Virus record (IMG/VR): IMGVR_UViG_3300030103_001568
Location: 1-23,706 of that record
Source of the DNA: a virus
DNA length: 23,706 bases
Strand: one strand, 5' to 3'
The position numbers and the translations under genes were made by a program. This document shows, in pieces, positions 7,724 through 14,669 of the stretch (position 1 is its first letter; each line of letters begins with the position of its first letter). The notes under the pieces were generated by a model. That model was not told the origin of the DNA. It did no database searches and saw nothing but the letters and a program-made list of their open reading frames with translations.

Positions 7724-8149
7724 ATGGCTATAGCACAAGCAATGTGTAACTCTTTTAAGAAAGAAATCTTAACAGCTACACATAATTTTTCAGCAGGTAC
7801 GCATAATTTTAAGTTAGCATTGTATACAAGCTCTGCTACTTTAGGTGCTGCTACAACTGTATATTCTGTTACTAATGAAGTAGCAGGAGCAGGATATTCA
7901 GCAGGTGGTGGTGCATTAACAAGTGTTACACCTGTATTAGATGGCTCTACTGCTGTCTGTGATTTTAACGACTTAACTTTTGGAAGTTCTAGTATCACAG
8001 CTAATGGAGCATTAATATATAACACAAGTGCAGCTAACAAGGCAGTTTGTGTTCTTGCTTTTGGTACAGATAAAAGCAGTTCTTCAGGAGACTTTACTAT
8101 TCAGTTTCCTCCAGCAGATGCTGCCAATGCGATTATAAGGATTGCATAG
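7724..8149 (+). CDS. Beta-rich minor structural protein (141 aa)
   Basis: After a short helix (MCNSFKKEILTATHNFSAG) the protein is a series of strands: FKLALYTSSATLGAATTVYS, AGYSAGGGALTSVTPVLDG, FNDLTFGSSSITANGALIYN, KAVCVLAFG, GDFTIQFP. The sequence around FKLALYTS and the pattern of a Gly-rich turn followed by G(A/K)-L are typical of an unnamed family of phage virion proteins found next to tail genes. No enzyme residues are apparent. Likely a head or tail surface component; inferred. It ends in a stop overlapping the next GTG start. Confidence 0.65.
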   Translation: MAIAQAMCNSFKKEILTATHNFSAGTHNFKLALYTSSATLGAATTVYSVTNEVAGAGYSAGGGALTSVTPVLDGSTAVCDFNDLTFGSSSITANGALIYNTSAANKAVCVLAFGTDKSSSSGDFTIQFPPADAANAIIRIA

Positions 8150-8403
8150 TGGCAGATGTAACTGTAATAACTGGTGGTAATGGAGCTTCCAGTCAATTAG
8201 GAATTGTCTCTAAATTACCAATAGAAGTAAATTTAGCTGGTGCATCAGCATTAGTAAACTTTACAACTTCAAACGTAATAGCAGGAACAGGAATTACAGT
8301 TATACCAACAGGCGTTAGCGGTACAGGAAATGTAACTACGCCTTTAATATGGCAAAGAATTAACGATACACAAAACCCTAACTGGACAATAATACCGAAT
8401 TAA
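8149..8403 (+). CDS. Small beta-rich protein preceding the fibre (84 aa)
   Basis: Uses a GTG start that overlaps the previous TAG by one base. The sequence is strand- and turn-rich (TVITGGNGASSQLGIVSKL, VIAGTGITVIPTGVSGTGNV) and ends with a Trp-rich tail (IWQRINDTQNPNWTIIPN). The alternation looks like a short fibre or baseplate-tip peptide. It lies just before the long fibre gene and may be a fibre-associated or head-fibre protein. No family recognised. Confidence 0.58.
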   Translation: MADVTVITGGNGASSQLGIVSKLPIEVNLAGASALVNFTTSNVIAGTGITVIPTGVSGTGNVTTPLIWQRINDTQNPNWTIIPN

Positions 8404-8404
8404 T

Positions 8405-11314
8405 ATGGCAACTTTTGTAAACAATTTAAGATTAAAAGAAATAAATACTGGTGACGAGTCAGGTACCTGGGGTGCTTCGACTAACACTAACCTTGAGCTA
8501 ATTGGTTCAGCTCTTGGTTTTGGTACTAAAAACATGGGAGCAGATGCTAATGTAACTTTTACTATGCCTGACTTTTCAGCTGATGGCGTAAGATCAATGC
8601 ATCTTAAAATTACATCAGTAGCTTTAACTGCTACAAGAACAGTAACACTAGGACCAAACACAGTTTCAAAGTTTTGGATTGTAGAAAATGCTACAACAGG
8701 CGGACAAACTATAACACTAAAACAAGGAAGCGGAAGCACAGTCAGCGTACCTAATGGCGGTAGCGTTGCAATATACACAGAAGGAACAGGTGCTGGAGCT
8801 GGCGTTAAAGATTCACTAGCTAATATAAATATTACAGGCACAGGTGTATTTGCAAACTTAACAGCTGCTTCTGCTGATATTAATGGCGGTACTATAGATG
8901 GTGCAGCATTAGGTTCAGGTTCTGCAATCACAGCCCTTACAGTAAATGGTAATGCATCTATAGATGGTGGAACAATTAAACTAGACGGAAATCATCCAGT
9001 AGGAACAAACAATGTTTTCTTAGGTAATGATGCTGGTGCTGCTGCAACTGGTTCAAATCTTTTTAATGTTGCTATAGGAGCAGATGCATATAAATCAGCA
9101 ACATCAGGTTCAGGCTCTGTAGCAGTCGGAGCTGGTGCATTACAAAATGCTACAACTGTTGGCAATACAGCAATAGGAGCAAGTGCAGCACAATCTAATC
9201 TTACTGGTGCAGGAATTGTTGCAGTAGGTTTACAAGCATTAAAAGAAAATACTACTGGTACTTTTCTTACTGCTCTTGGTTTTCATGCTTTACAAGAAAA
9301 TACTTTAGGTAATTACAATGTAGCTGTTGGCTATCATGCACTAGAAGGTAACACGACAGGAAGCAGAAATATAGCTATAGGAACATCCGTTTACAACACT
9401 TCACAAACAGCATCCGATAATATTGCTATGGGTTATAAAGCTTTACCAGAAGTATTAACTGGTAGAACTGATGTAAACTTTGGCGACCTTAATGAAACAC
9501 TATCAGCTTCAAATGGTTCATCTACTATTACTGTTACTCTTGGAGTTACAGGTTTAACTAATGAAATGTTAAATTTAAAAGTTGGAGATGGCTTTAAAAT
9601 TATTGGTAACTTTCAAGGCAAAATTGGTAAACCTACTCTTGGTGGAAACATAAATGCCGAAGTTCTGTGTGGTTCAAATACAACATTTAGTAATAAAGTT
9701 TATACTATTACTTCTACAACTGGCGATACAGGAAATCAATTTACATTTACCGCAACAGATAATGCTGGTAATCCAGTATTAGCAAATGCTTCTGATACTG
9801 GCGATGGTACAGATGGTGGTAGTTACAGCATACAATCAAGAGAATATAACAATATAGCCATAGGTAACTGGGCTATGAATAAAGCTACAAGTGCTGCTTT
9901 TAATATAGGAATTGGTGCAAGAGCATTAAGGCAATTAACTTCTGGAACTTGGAACATAGCCATAGGTAATGCAGCAGGAGATGGTATTACTGATGATAAT
10001 AGAAACACTTGTATAGGTCCTAAGTCAGGAGAAAAATTACAATCAAGTTTTAATACATTTATAGGTGCATTTGCAGGTTCTAACCATGAAGCTACTTTAG
10101 GTCAAAACCTTGCTATCGGTGCAGGACCTTTTGGTGGAGATACAGGATATCTTAATATAGTTATGGGTGTTAGTGCCATGCTATCTTCAAATGATTTTTC
10201 ATCTAACATTGCTATAGGTAATGGTGCTTGTTATAACCTTGGAATATCATCAACAGGAACAGGTCAATTTGAATCTAAAAATGTTTGTATAGGTCAATCT
10301 GCTGGTTCTTTTCTTTTGACTACAGATGCTATAGAAAATGTAGCTATAGGACATCATGCACTTAAAGGTGCTAATTCATTAGATTATATACAAACCCCTT
10401 TTGGTCCAGGATTCAATGTAAAAAATTGTACAGTTGTAGGTTTTGAAGCTATGTCAGAATCAGCAGGCAGTAACGGAGATCAGGCTACTGCTATAGGAAC
10501 AAGGGCACTTAAAGTTAATAATGGTACATTTAATACAGCTGTAGGACATGATGCTGGATTAAGTAATACTACAGGGCAGTTTAATACGCTTATTGGTGCT
10601 TTAGCAGGAAAACTTTTAGATGCTACAACAGCTAATACTGCAATAGGTTATGCAGCCCTAGCAGGTTCAAATGGCGGTAGTGGAGAAAATACAGCTGTTG
10701 GTGCTTTGTGTTCTTCTAACTTAACAACAGGTCAATATAACGTAGCTAATGGTTCATTTGCACTTTCTGCTAATTTAACAGGAAACAATAACGTATCTAT
10801 AGGACATAGGTCGCTTGATGCACACTTAGGTAGTAATTGCGTTGCTGTGGGTAAAGATGCAGGTACAAATCAAACTACATCAGATAATACTATATCTATT
10901 GGTTTTAATGCCCAGCCTTCAACCATAACAGTAGATAATGAAATTACGTTAGGAGATGCAAACATAACAGCTTTGAGATGTAATGTTACAACCATATCAT
11001 CATTATCAGATAAAAGAGATAAGTCTAATATAGAAGATTTACCAGTAGGTTTAGATTTTATTAATGCACTTAATCCTGTTAAGTTTGATTGGTCAAGAAG
11101 AGATGGTTCTATGGAAGGAGCTAAAGATATAGGATTTATAGCTCAAGACTTAGATAGCGTACAAGATGAATACAATATTGCAGACTATGCAAATTTAGTA
11201 TTAAAAGAGAATCCTGATAAGTTAGAAGCTTCATATGGTAAATTAGTTCCTGTATTAGTAAAAGCTGTACAAGAACTTTCATCAGAAGTTGCAAGGCTTA
11301 AGGAGTTATTATAA
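8405..11314 (+). CDS. Tail fibre with YadA-like stalk and S74 chaperone (969 aa)
   Basis: Residues 1-130 form the N-terminal virion-attachment region (LKEINTGDESGTWGASTN) that I recognise from many marine phage fibres. From about 200 to 855 there are many copies of a (N)xAIGxxAL unit (NVAVGYHALEGN, NIAIGNWAMN, NTAIGYAAL), like the head repeats of trimeric autotransporter adhesins, which form a left-handed parallel beta roll. Residues 356-478 break the repeats with a different beta domain. The C-terminus (about 864-969) is an intramolecular chaperone of the peptidase S74 type: SDKRDKSNIEDL with the presumed catalytic S868 and a Lys nearby. It trimerises the fibre and is then usually cleaved off. 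The domain ends in a coiled coil (VPVLVKAVQELSSEVARLKE). Receptor-binding role is standard for such proteins. Confidence 0.85.
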   Translation: MATFVNNLRLKEINTGDESGTWGASTNTNLELIGSALGFGTKNMGADANVTFTMPDFSADGVRSMHLKITSVALTATRTVTLGPNTVSKFWIVENATTGGQTITLKQGSGSTVSVPNGGSVAIYTEGTGAGAGVKDSLANINITGTGVFANLTAASADINGGTIDGAALGSGSAITALTVNGNASIDGGTIKLDGNHPVGTNNVFLGNDAGAAATGSNLFNVAIGADAYKSATSGSGSVAVGAGALQNATTVGNTAIGASAAQSNLTGAGIVAVGLQALKENTTGTFLTALGFHALQENTLGNYNVAVGYHALEGNTTGSRNIAIGTSVYNTSQTASDNIAMGYKALPEVLTGRTDVNFGDLNETLSASNGSSTITVTLGVTGLTNEMLNLKVGDGFKIIGNFQGKIGKPTLGGNINAEVLCGSNTTFSNKVYTITSTTGDTGNQFTFTATDNAGNPVLANASDTGDGTDGGSYSIQSREYNNIAIGNWAMNKATSAAFNIGIGARALRQLTSGTWNIAIGNAAGDGITDDNRNTCIGPKSGEKLQSSFNTFIGAFAGSNHEATLGQNLAIGAGPFGGDTGYLNIVMGVSAMLSSNDFSSNIAIGNGACYNLGISSTGTGQFESKNVCIGQSAGSFLLTTDAIENVAIGHHALKGANSLDYIQTPFGPGFNVKNCTVVGFEAMSESAGSNGDQATAIGTRALKVNNGTFNTAVGHDAGLSNTTGQFNTLIGALAGKLLDATTANTAIGYAALAGSNGGSGENTAVGALCSSNLTTGQYNVANGSFALSANLTGNNNVSIGHRSLDAHLGSNCVAVGKDAGTNQTTSDNTISIGFNAQPSTITVDNEITLGDANITALRCNVTTISSLSDKRDKSNIEDLPVGLDFINALNPVKFDWSRRDGSMEGAKDIGFIAQDLDSVQDEYNIADYANLVLKENPDKLEASYGKLVPVLVKAVQELSSEVARLKELL

Positions 11315-11607
11315 TGAGTAATGTAGTTAAAGCTGTGCCAATAGTAGAAGAAAATACTAATAATGTTTATTACTGGGAAATAACAGGTGCATTTTCAAAT
11401 GACAAATATAAAAAAGAATATGTTTTTATTTATAATTGCAAAATGAATGATTGTGTAAAGCCATTAAATGAATGGACAAAAGAACAAATACAAGGACTAT
11501 ATCCAGATCATGTATACCAAAATTCTTTTAATAGATATGTTAATTTACAAGAGAATCCGCAAAACAAAGCAAAAGCTGACAATTCGTTTGATATCAATTC
11601 TCTATAA
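11314..11607 (+). CDS. Hypothetical protein downstream of fibre (97 aa)
   Basis: Starts in a TAATG overlap with the fibre stop. The N-terminal half has several strands (VVKAVPIVEENTNNVYYWEI, KEYVFIYNCKM), then a helix (LNEWTKEQIQGLYPD) and a basic, Asn-rich tail. Two Cys (in YNCKMNDC) could bind metal or form a disulfide but no other ligands are obvious. Position suggests a fibre-assembly chaperone or tip protein, which is inference. It is the last gene before the only real gap in the window. Confidence 0.58.
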   Translation: MSNVVKAVPIVEENTNNVYYWEITGAFSNDKYKKEYVFIYNCKMNDCVKPLNEWTKEQIQGLYPDHVYQNSFNRYVNLQENPQNKAKADNSFDINSL

Positions 11608-11635
11608 TTATGCTATCATTAATACTTTAATTATA
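11603..11635. repeat. AT-only inverted repeat in the intergenic gap
   Basis: TATAATTA at 11603-11610 and its exact reverse complement TAATTATA at 11628-11635 flank a 17-nt spacer. The stem has only A/T pairs and no following U-run, so it is a poor intrinsic terminator. It could be a protein-binding palindrome around the candidate promoter, or chance in AT-rich DNA. Confidence 0.35.
11611..11619 (+). promoter_or_regulatory. Candidate extended -10 promoter
   Basis: TGCTATCAT matches the extended -10 consensus TGnTATAAT with one mismatch and lies in the only intergenic gap of the window, 27 nt before the next ATG. No convincing -35 is at the right distance (TTGATA at 11588-11593 gives a 20-nt spacer). 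A second -10-like TATAAT lies at 11603-11608. It would drive the small-gene, curli and lysis half of the window. Confidence 0.3.
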
Positions 11636-11645
11636 AGGAGAAATT
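11636..11645 (+). promoter_or_regulatory. Strong ribosome binding site
   Basis: AGGAG-AAATT-ATG, identical over 13 bases to the site at 4682-4694. It marks the first gene after the gap as a fresh translation start rather than a coupled one. Confidence 0.65.
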
Positions 11646-11849
11646 ATGTCTAAAGAAGCTAAACAACAACAGGAAATACCTGTAGATGTTCAAAAGGAAT
11701 ATTTTGAAAAGCAATTAGAAGATTTAAAAAGTAAAGAAGAACAGCTTTACTTTCAACTAGACCAAGTACAAAGTGCTAAACTTGTATTTGCAAATAGATT
11801 GGACCAAATCGCTAAAGAAGAAAGTCCAATCATTAAACCAGAGGAGTAA
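11646..11849 (+). CDS. Small coiled-coil protein (67 aa)
   Basis: Almost entirely one charged helix with heptad-like spacing (VQKEYFEKQLEDLKSKEEQL, YFQLDQVQSAKLVFANRLDQ), flanked by short polar ends (KEAKQQQEIP and IIKPEE). No signal peptide or Cys. Short soluble coiled coils of this type, with YFxKQLEDLKxKE-like cores, are frequent in marine phages near lysis genes; function unknown. Start fixed by a strong ribosome binding site. A GAGGAG at its 3' end (11841-11846) serves the next gene. Confidence 0.65.
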   Translation: MSKEAKQQQEIPVDVQKEYFEKQLEDLKSKEEQLYFQLDQVQSAKLVFANRLDQIAKEESPIIKPEE

Positions 11850-11852
11850 TCT

Positions 11853-12017
11853 ATGGAAATGTTATTTAACTTAATAGCGGTAGTAACAGCTATCGTAACT
11901 GTAAGCTCGATAGTAGCTGCAATCACACCCACCCCAAAGGATGACGTGTGGATTGGTAAGCTTTATAAGCTTGTCGATGTATTGGCTATTAACGTAGGTA
12001 AAGCAAAAGATAAATGA
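11853..12017 (+). CDS. Single-span membrane protein (54 aa)
   Basis: Residues 2-24 are a hydrophobic helix (EMLFNLIAVVTAIVTVSSIV), followed by a conserved-looking TPTPKDD motif and an amphipathic segment (VWIGKLYKLVDVLAINVGKA). GAGGAG lies 6 nt before the ATG. The family, a short N-terminal span followed by TPTPKDD, is one I recall from marine podoviruses without a proven role. Its size and topology suit a holin or pinholin-type protein, but nothing in the sequence proves this. It overlaps the next gene by ATGA, and that gene also encodes a small membrane protein. Confidence 0.65.
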   Translation: MEMLFNLIAVVTAIVTVSSIVAAITPTPKDDVWIGKLYKLVDVLAINVGKAKDK

Positions 12018-12217
12018 CTATGGCTGCAACAGTAAAAGATACATTAGCTAAGATTGAAGCACATGAAAGAGAATGTGCTGCAAACTATAGAGCTATAGAA
12101 AGAAGATTAGAGGATGGTTCAAAACGATTTGATAAACTTGATAATCGTATTATGGCACTCTACCCTTTTATTGTTGCAACTATATTAGGTGCTGCTTACT
12201 TATTTAATTTACAGTAA
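12014..12217 (+). CDS. Coiled-coil protein with C-terminal membrane span, XhlA-like (67 aa)
   Basis: Residues 8-45 are a charged helix (KIEAHERECAANYRAIERRL) and residues 47-66 a hydrophobic span (MALYPFIVATILGAAYLFNL). This coiled-coil-then-span plan matches the XhlA haemolysin/holin-associated family in layout. As it is paired by an ATGA overlap with the 54-aa membrane protein, the two might form a holin system, though the endolysin lies about 6.7 kb downstream. Family call is tentative. Confidence 0.62.
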   Translation: MTMAATVKDTLAKIEAHERECAANYRAIERRLEDGSKRFDKLDNRIMALYPFIVATILGAAYLFNLQ

Positions 12218-12402
12218 TGTCAAGATCAAAAAAACAATCAAGAGTCAATGAATCAGGAAACTACACAAAACCAGGATTAAGAAAACGAATATTCAGTAGA
12301 ATTAAGTCTGGTAGCAAGGGTGGTAGACCTGGACAATGGTCAGCTCGTAAAGCACAGATGCTTGCAAAAGCATACAAAAAGGCAGGTGGAGGCTATAAGT
12401 AA
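12217..12402 (+). CDS. Small basic protein resembling DUF5872 (61 aa)
   Basis: The C-terminal half (SKGGRPGQWSARKAQMLAKA followed by YKKAGGGYK) carries a GxPGQWSARKAQ motif that I remember from DUF5872, found in marine phages and large algal viruses; not verified by search. The N-terminus (SRSKKQSRVNESGNYTKPGL) resembles the start of the 5209 gene (SRAKKDSRLKRAG), so the two basic clusters may share an element. Function unknown. Confidence 0.7.
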   Translation: MSRSKKQSRVNESGNYTKPGLRKRIFSRIKSGSKGGRPGQWSARKAQMLAKAYKKAGGGYK

Positions 12403-12644
12403 TGGCTAAAACTGCTACACAAAAAAGTTTAGATAGATGGACTAAACAAAAATGGACAACAGCAAGTGGTAAAAAATCTTCTGAAACAGGAGAAGTTTAT
12501 GCACCAAAGAAAACAATACAAAAATTAAAGTCCACAGCAAAAGGCAGAAGTAAACTAGCAAGAGCAAACAAAAAGAAAAGAGCTGCAACTAGAGCAGGCA
12601 AACAACATGCAAGACATGGTTTACATAAGGGTAAGAAAAGATAA
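12402..12644 (+). CDS. Small basic protein, second DUF5872-like (80 aa)
   Basis: Contains QKSLDRWTKQKWTTASGKKS followed by SETGEVYAPKK, then a Lys/Arg/Ala-rich tail (RANKKKRAATRAGKQHARHG). The W-T-K-Q-K-W pattern and the SSETGE-Y-P motif are typical of the same group of phage proteins as the preceding gene, from memory. Strong positive charge suggests binding to nucleic acid. It overlaps its neighbours by one base on each side and directly precedes the nuclease gene. Confidence 0.68.
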   Translation: MAKTATQKSLDRWTKQKWTTASGKKSSETGEVYAPKKTIQKLKSTAKGRSKLARANKKKRAATRAGKQHARHGLHKGKKR

Positions 12645-13069
12645 TGTATGAGTACAAGTGTACAGTAGATAGAGTTGTTGATGGTGATACCATTGATGTC
12701 GTTTTAGATTTAGGCTTTGATATAAAGTTTAAATCAAGAGTAAGACTTTATGGGATTGATACTCCAGAATGTAGAACTAGAGATTTAGATGAAAAAGCCA
12801 GAGGTAAAATGGCTGCTGGATTTGTACAATCTTCTGTAGAGGAAGGAGAACTTATACAAATAAGAACAAAACTTAAAGATTCTAGAGGTAAATACGGAAG
12901 AGTTTTGGGAGAACTTATAGTTGATGGCATTAATATTAATCAGTCAATGATAGACAAACATTATTGTGTTGCCTATTACGGACAAAACAAAGAAGCAGTA
13001 GAGCATCAACATATGCTAAATAGAGGAAAACTTATTAAAGCAGGTTTGTTTGATCCAGAGAGTATCTAA
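12644..13069 (+). CDS. Staphylococcal-nuclease-type nuclease (141 aa)
   Basis: A single SNase/TNase domain of normal length. Visible active-site equivalents: VDGDT (D13, D15), RLYGIDTPE (R34, D39, T40, E42, matching R35, D40, T41 and E43 of staphylococcal nuclease) and GKYGR (R86, matching R87). With all these present the enzyme should be a Ca2+-dependent endonuclease cutting DNA and RNA. No signal peptide, so it acts in the cytoplasm or is carried in the virion. Possible roles are host DNA degradation or clearing of DNA at lysis; these are inferred. It ends in a TAATG overlap with the next membrane protein gene. Confidence 0.85.
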   Translation: MYEYKCTVDRVVDGDTIDVVLDLGFDIKFKSRVRLYGIDTPECRTRDLDEKARGKMAAGFVQSSVEEGELIQIRTKLKDSRGKYGRVLGELIVDGININQSMIDKHYCVAYYGQNKEAVEHQHMLNRGKLIKAGLFDPESI

Positions 13070-13419
13070 TGGATTCAGTAGTTACTTTAATTAATGAAGT
13101 TGGCTTCCCAATAGCAGCGGCTATAGGTCTCGGTTTATTTATTTGGAAACTAATCAATAAAATTATTGATGGTATGGAAACAAAAGTAGATGTGCTTGAT
13201 GAAAAAGTATCAGCACAAATAGCTCAAATAGAAGAGCGTTTAGGACAAAAATTAGATTCACAACATGGTATTTTAGTAGCTCTTATAGATAGAGTACGTT
13301 CTGTAGACAATGAGATAATTAGACAGGATACTTTGCTAAAGACTATACTTGGAGTACCACAACTTATGAATACAGACAGAATAGCAAAGGCGGATAGAGA
13401 TGACCAAAGAAAAGACTAA
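13069..13419 (+). CDS. Membrane-anchored coiled-coil protein (116 aa)
   Basis: N-terminal hydrophobic span at about residues 12-31 (GFPIAAAIGLGLFIWKLINK), followed by a long charged coiled coil (VDVLDEKVSAQIAQIEERLG and on to about residue 95) and a basic tail. The topology recalls small holin-like or YvrJ-type phage membrane proteins, but the family is not certain. It overlaps the start of csgF by 20 nt, so it may be part of the same expression unit. A holin role would fit its place upstream of the curli and lysis genes; that is inference. Confidence 0.65.
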   Translation: MDSVVTLINEVGFPIAAAIGLGLFIWKLINKIIDGMETKVDVLDEKVSAQIAQIEERLGQKLDSQHGILVALIDRVRSVDNEIIRQDTLLKTILGVPQLMNTDRIAKADRDDQRKD

Positions 13420-13912
13420 AAAACAAATAGAAGCAGAAGAAAGAGAAAAAGATTTAATTATTAAAGGTGTAGCTATTATTGGAGTTATACTTTTTCTAGG
13501 AGTTTTTGTACAAAATCTTAGTGCAGATGAAATGGTGCATAAGTTTAAGAATCCTTCTTTTAGCGGTATCAATACATCTAGTCACTATCTAACCATAGAA
13601 AACCAGGAGTTTAATAGAAAGAAAGCTTTGAAAGAAGAAATCAAAGCACTAAAAGAAGCTGCTGAAAGAGAGAAGAACAATACTACATTAGCAAGATTTA
13701 TTAGAAACTTAGAGTCAAGAATATATGCACAATTAAGTTCGCAACTTGTTAATAATTTATTTGGAGAAAACCCACAAACCAGCGGAGAGTTTACTCTACT
13801 AGATACAACAGTATCTTATGAAATCATAGACGGAATAATATATTTGAAAATAACGGATGCGAATGGAAATGTTACCGAGATTAGTTTGCCTGTTGGCGAT
13901 TTTTACTTCTAG
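13400..13912 (+). CDS. csgF: Curli assembly factor CsgF-like protein (170 aa)
   Basis: CsgF sits at the outer membrane and inserts its N-terminus into the CsgG channel in Escherichia coli. Here the signal h-region is residues 21-40, with likely cleavage near LSA-DEM. The mature start MVHKFKNPSFSG (45-56) aligns with the E. coli MTFQFRNPNFGG plug segment. The C-terminal part (helix ESRIYAQLSSQLVNNLF, strands VSYEIIDGIIYLKITDANG and TEISLPVG) matches CsgF's last domain. Odd points: a charged 20-residue extension before the hydrophobic segment, which might make it an uncleaved anchor, and a Lys/Glu-rich helix at 73-92. It overlaps the upstream gene by 20 nt and csgG by 56 nt. Recognised by eye from the motif and its pairing with CsgG. 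Confidence 0.82.
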   Translation: MTKEKTKKQIEAEEREKDLIIKGVAIIGVILFLGVFVQNLSADEMVHKFKNPSFSGINTSSHYLTIENQEFNRKKALKEEIKALKEAAEREKNNTTLARFIRNLESRIYAQLSSQLVNNLFGENPQTSGEFTLLDTTVSYEIIDGIIYLKITDANGNVTEISLPVGDFYF

Positions 13913-14669
13913 TTGTGCATACGTTCCAGTCAATGATGGAATTAGTTGGAGACAAGGATTAGAGCAAGCTGAGATAGAATCCATCAAGTTTTCTAAATTG
14001 CATGAGGTACAAGCACCTTTGCAAAAAACTGTAGTAGCTGTATACCCTACAAGCTTCACAGACCAAACAGGACAAAGAAAAAGTAACAGTTCATTTGCTT
14101 TGTTTAGTACAGCTATAACACAAGCACCACATACATTGCTTATACGAGCATTAAAGAACGCATCTAAAGGTGAATTTTTTATAGTAGCTGAACGAGTAGG
14201 ACTAGATAACCTTACAAAAGAAAGACAATTAATAAGGTCAACAAGAGAGCAGTTTGAAGATAAAGATGGCAAACGACCTCTACCACCATTACTCTTTGCA
14301 GGAATTTTATTAGAAGGCGGAGTAATAGCATACGATACAAACTTAAGAACAGGTGGCGGAGGAGCAAGATACTTAGGTTTAGGTGCCAATCATCAATACA
14401 GGGAAGATAAAGTAACTGTATCTCTTAGGATGGTTTCTGTAACGACAGGGGAAGTTTTGATAGAGGTATTAACCTCTAAGACTATCTTTAGTTATGCAGA
14501 AAGCCAGGATGCATTCAGGTTCATTGAAGCAGGTACAGAGCTTGTAGAAATTGAAGTTGGATACACAACAAACGAATCAGGAACTATTGCTTTAGAAAAA
14601 GCAGTTGAAGCAGCAGTTCTTGAAATAATAAATATAGGTTATGAAAGGAGTTATTGGAAACATGAATAA
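13857..14669 (+). CDS. csgG: Curli secretion channel CsgG-like lipoprotein (270 aa)
   Basis: CsgG forms a nonameric outer-membrane pore that exports curli subunits. Signal peptide with lipobox FTSSC, lipid Cys at 20. Strong family matches through the whole length: DQTGQ (69-73), FSTAITQAP (83-91), SGGVGARYFGIGA of E. coli against TGGGGARYLGLGA (165-177), TTGEVL (196-201), TSKTIFSY (206-213), FRFIE (220-224), EVGYTTNE (233-240), and a C-terminal YERSYW. Size is normal. A start at the ATG of 13869 would give a 16-residue signal like E. coli; 13857 is the longest option. The first 56 nt lie inside csgF. No CsgE homolog is nearby. The call is very firm; transport substrate is presumably the next gene's product. 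Confidence 0.92.
   Translation: MRMEMLPRLVCLLAIFTSSCAYVPVNDGISWRQGLEQAEIESIKFSKLHEVQAPLQKTVVAVYPTSFTDQTGQRKSNSSFALFSTAITQAPHTLLIRALKNASKGEFFIVAERVGLDNLTKERQLIRSTREQFEDKDGKRPLPPLLFAGILLEGGVIAYDTNLRTGGGGARYLGLGANHQYREDKVTVSLRMVSVTTGEVLIEVLTSKTIFSYAESQDAFRFIEAGTELVEIEVGYTTNESGTIALEKAVEAAVLEIINIGYERSYWKHE

Noticed and set aside
8344-8931. 195-aa minus-strand ORF (Ala/Pro/Val-rich)
   Set aside because: Antisense shadow of the start of the fibre gene; low-complexity composition reflects the complement of Gly/Thr/Ala codons, with no ribosome site and no family pattern. The same applies to the other minus-strand ORFs (for example 13799-14389 opposite csgG and 20067-20492 opposite the tail protein).
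11603-11635. Intrinsic terminator
   Set aside because: The stem contains only A/T pairs with a 17-nt loop and no T-run after it; a promoter-associated palindrome is more likely, if it is functional at all.
11468-11653. 61-aa plus-strand ORF across the gap after the fibre block
   Set aside because: Overlaps the end of the 11314 gene and runs through the gap and candidate promoter; its sequence (Ile/Lys/Arg-rich) is what AT-rich DNA gives in a shifted frame, and the strong ribosome site belongs to the 11646 gene.
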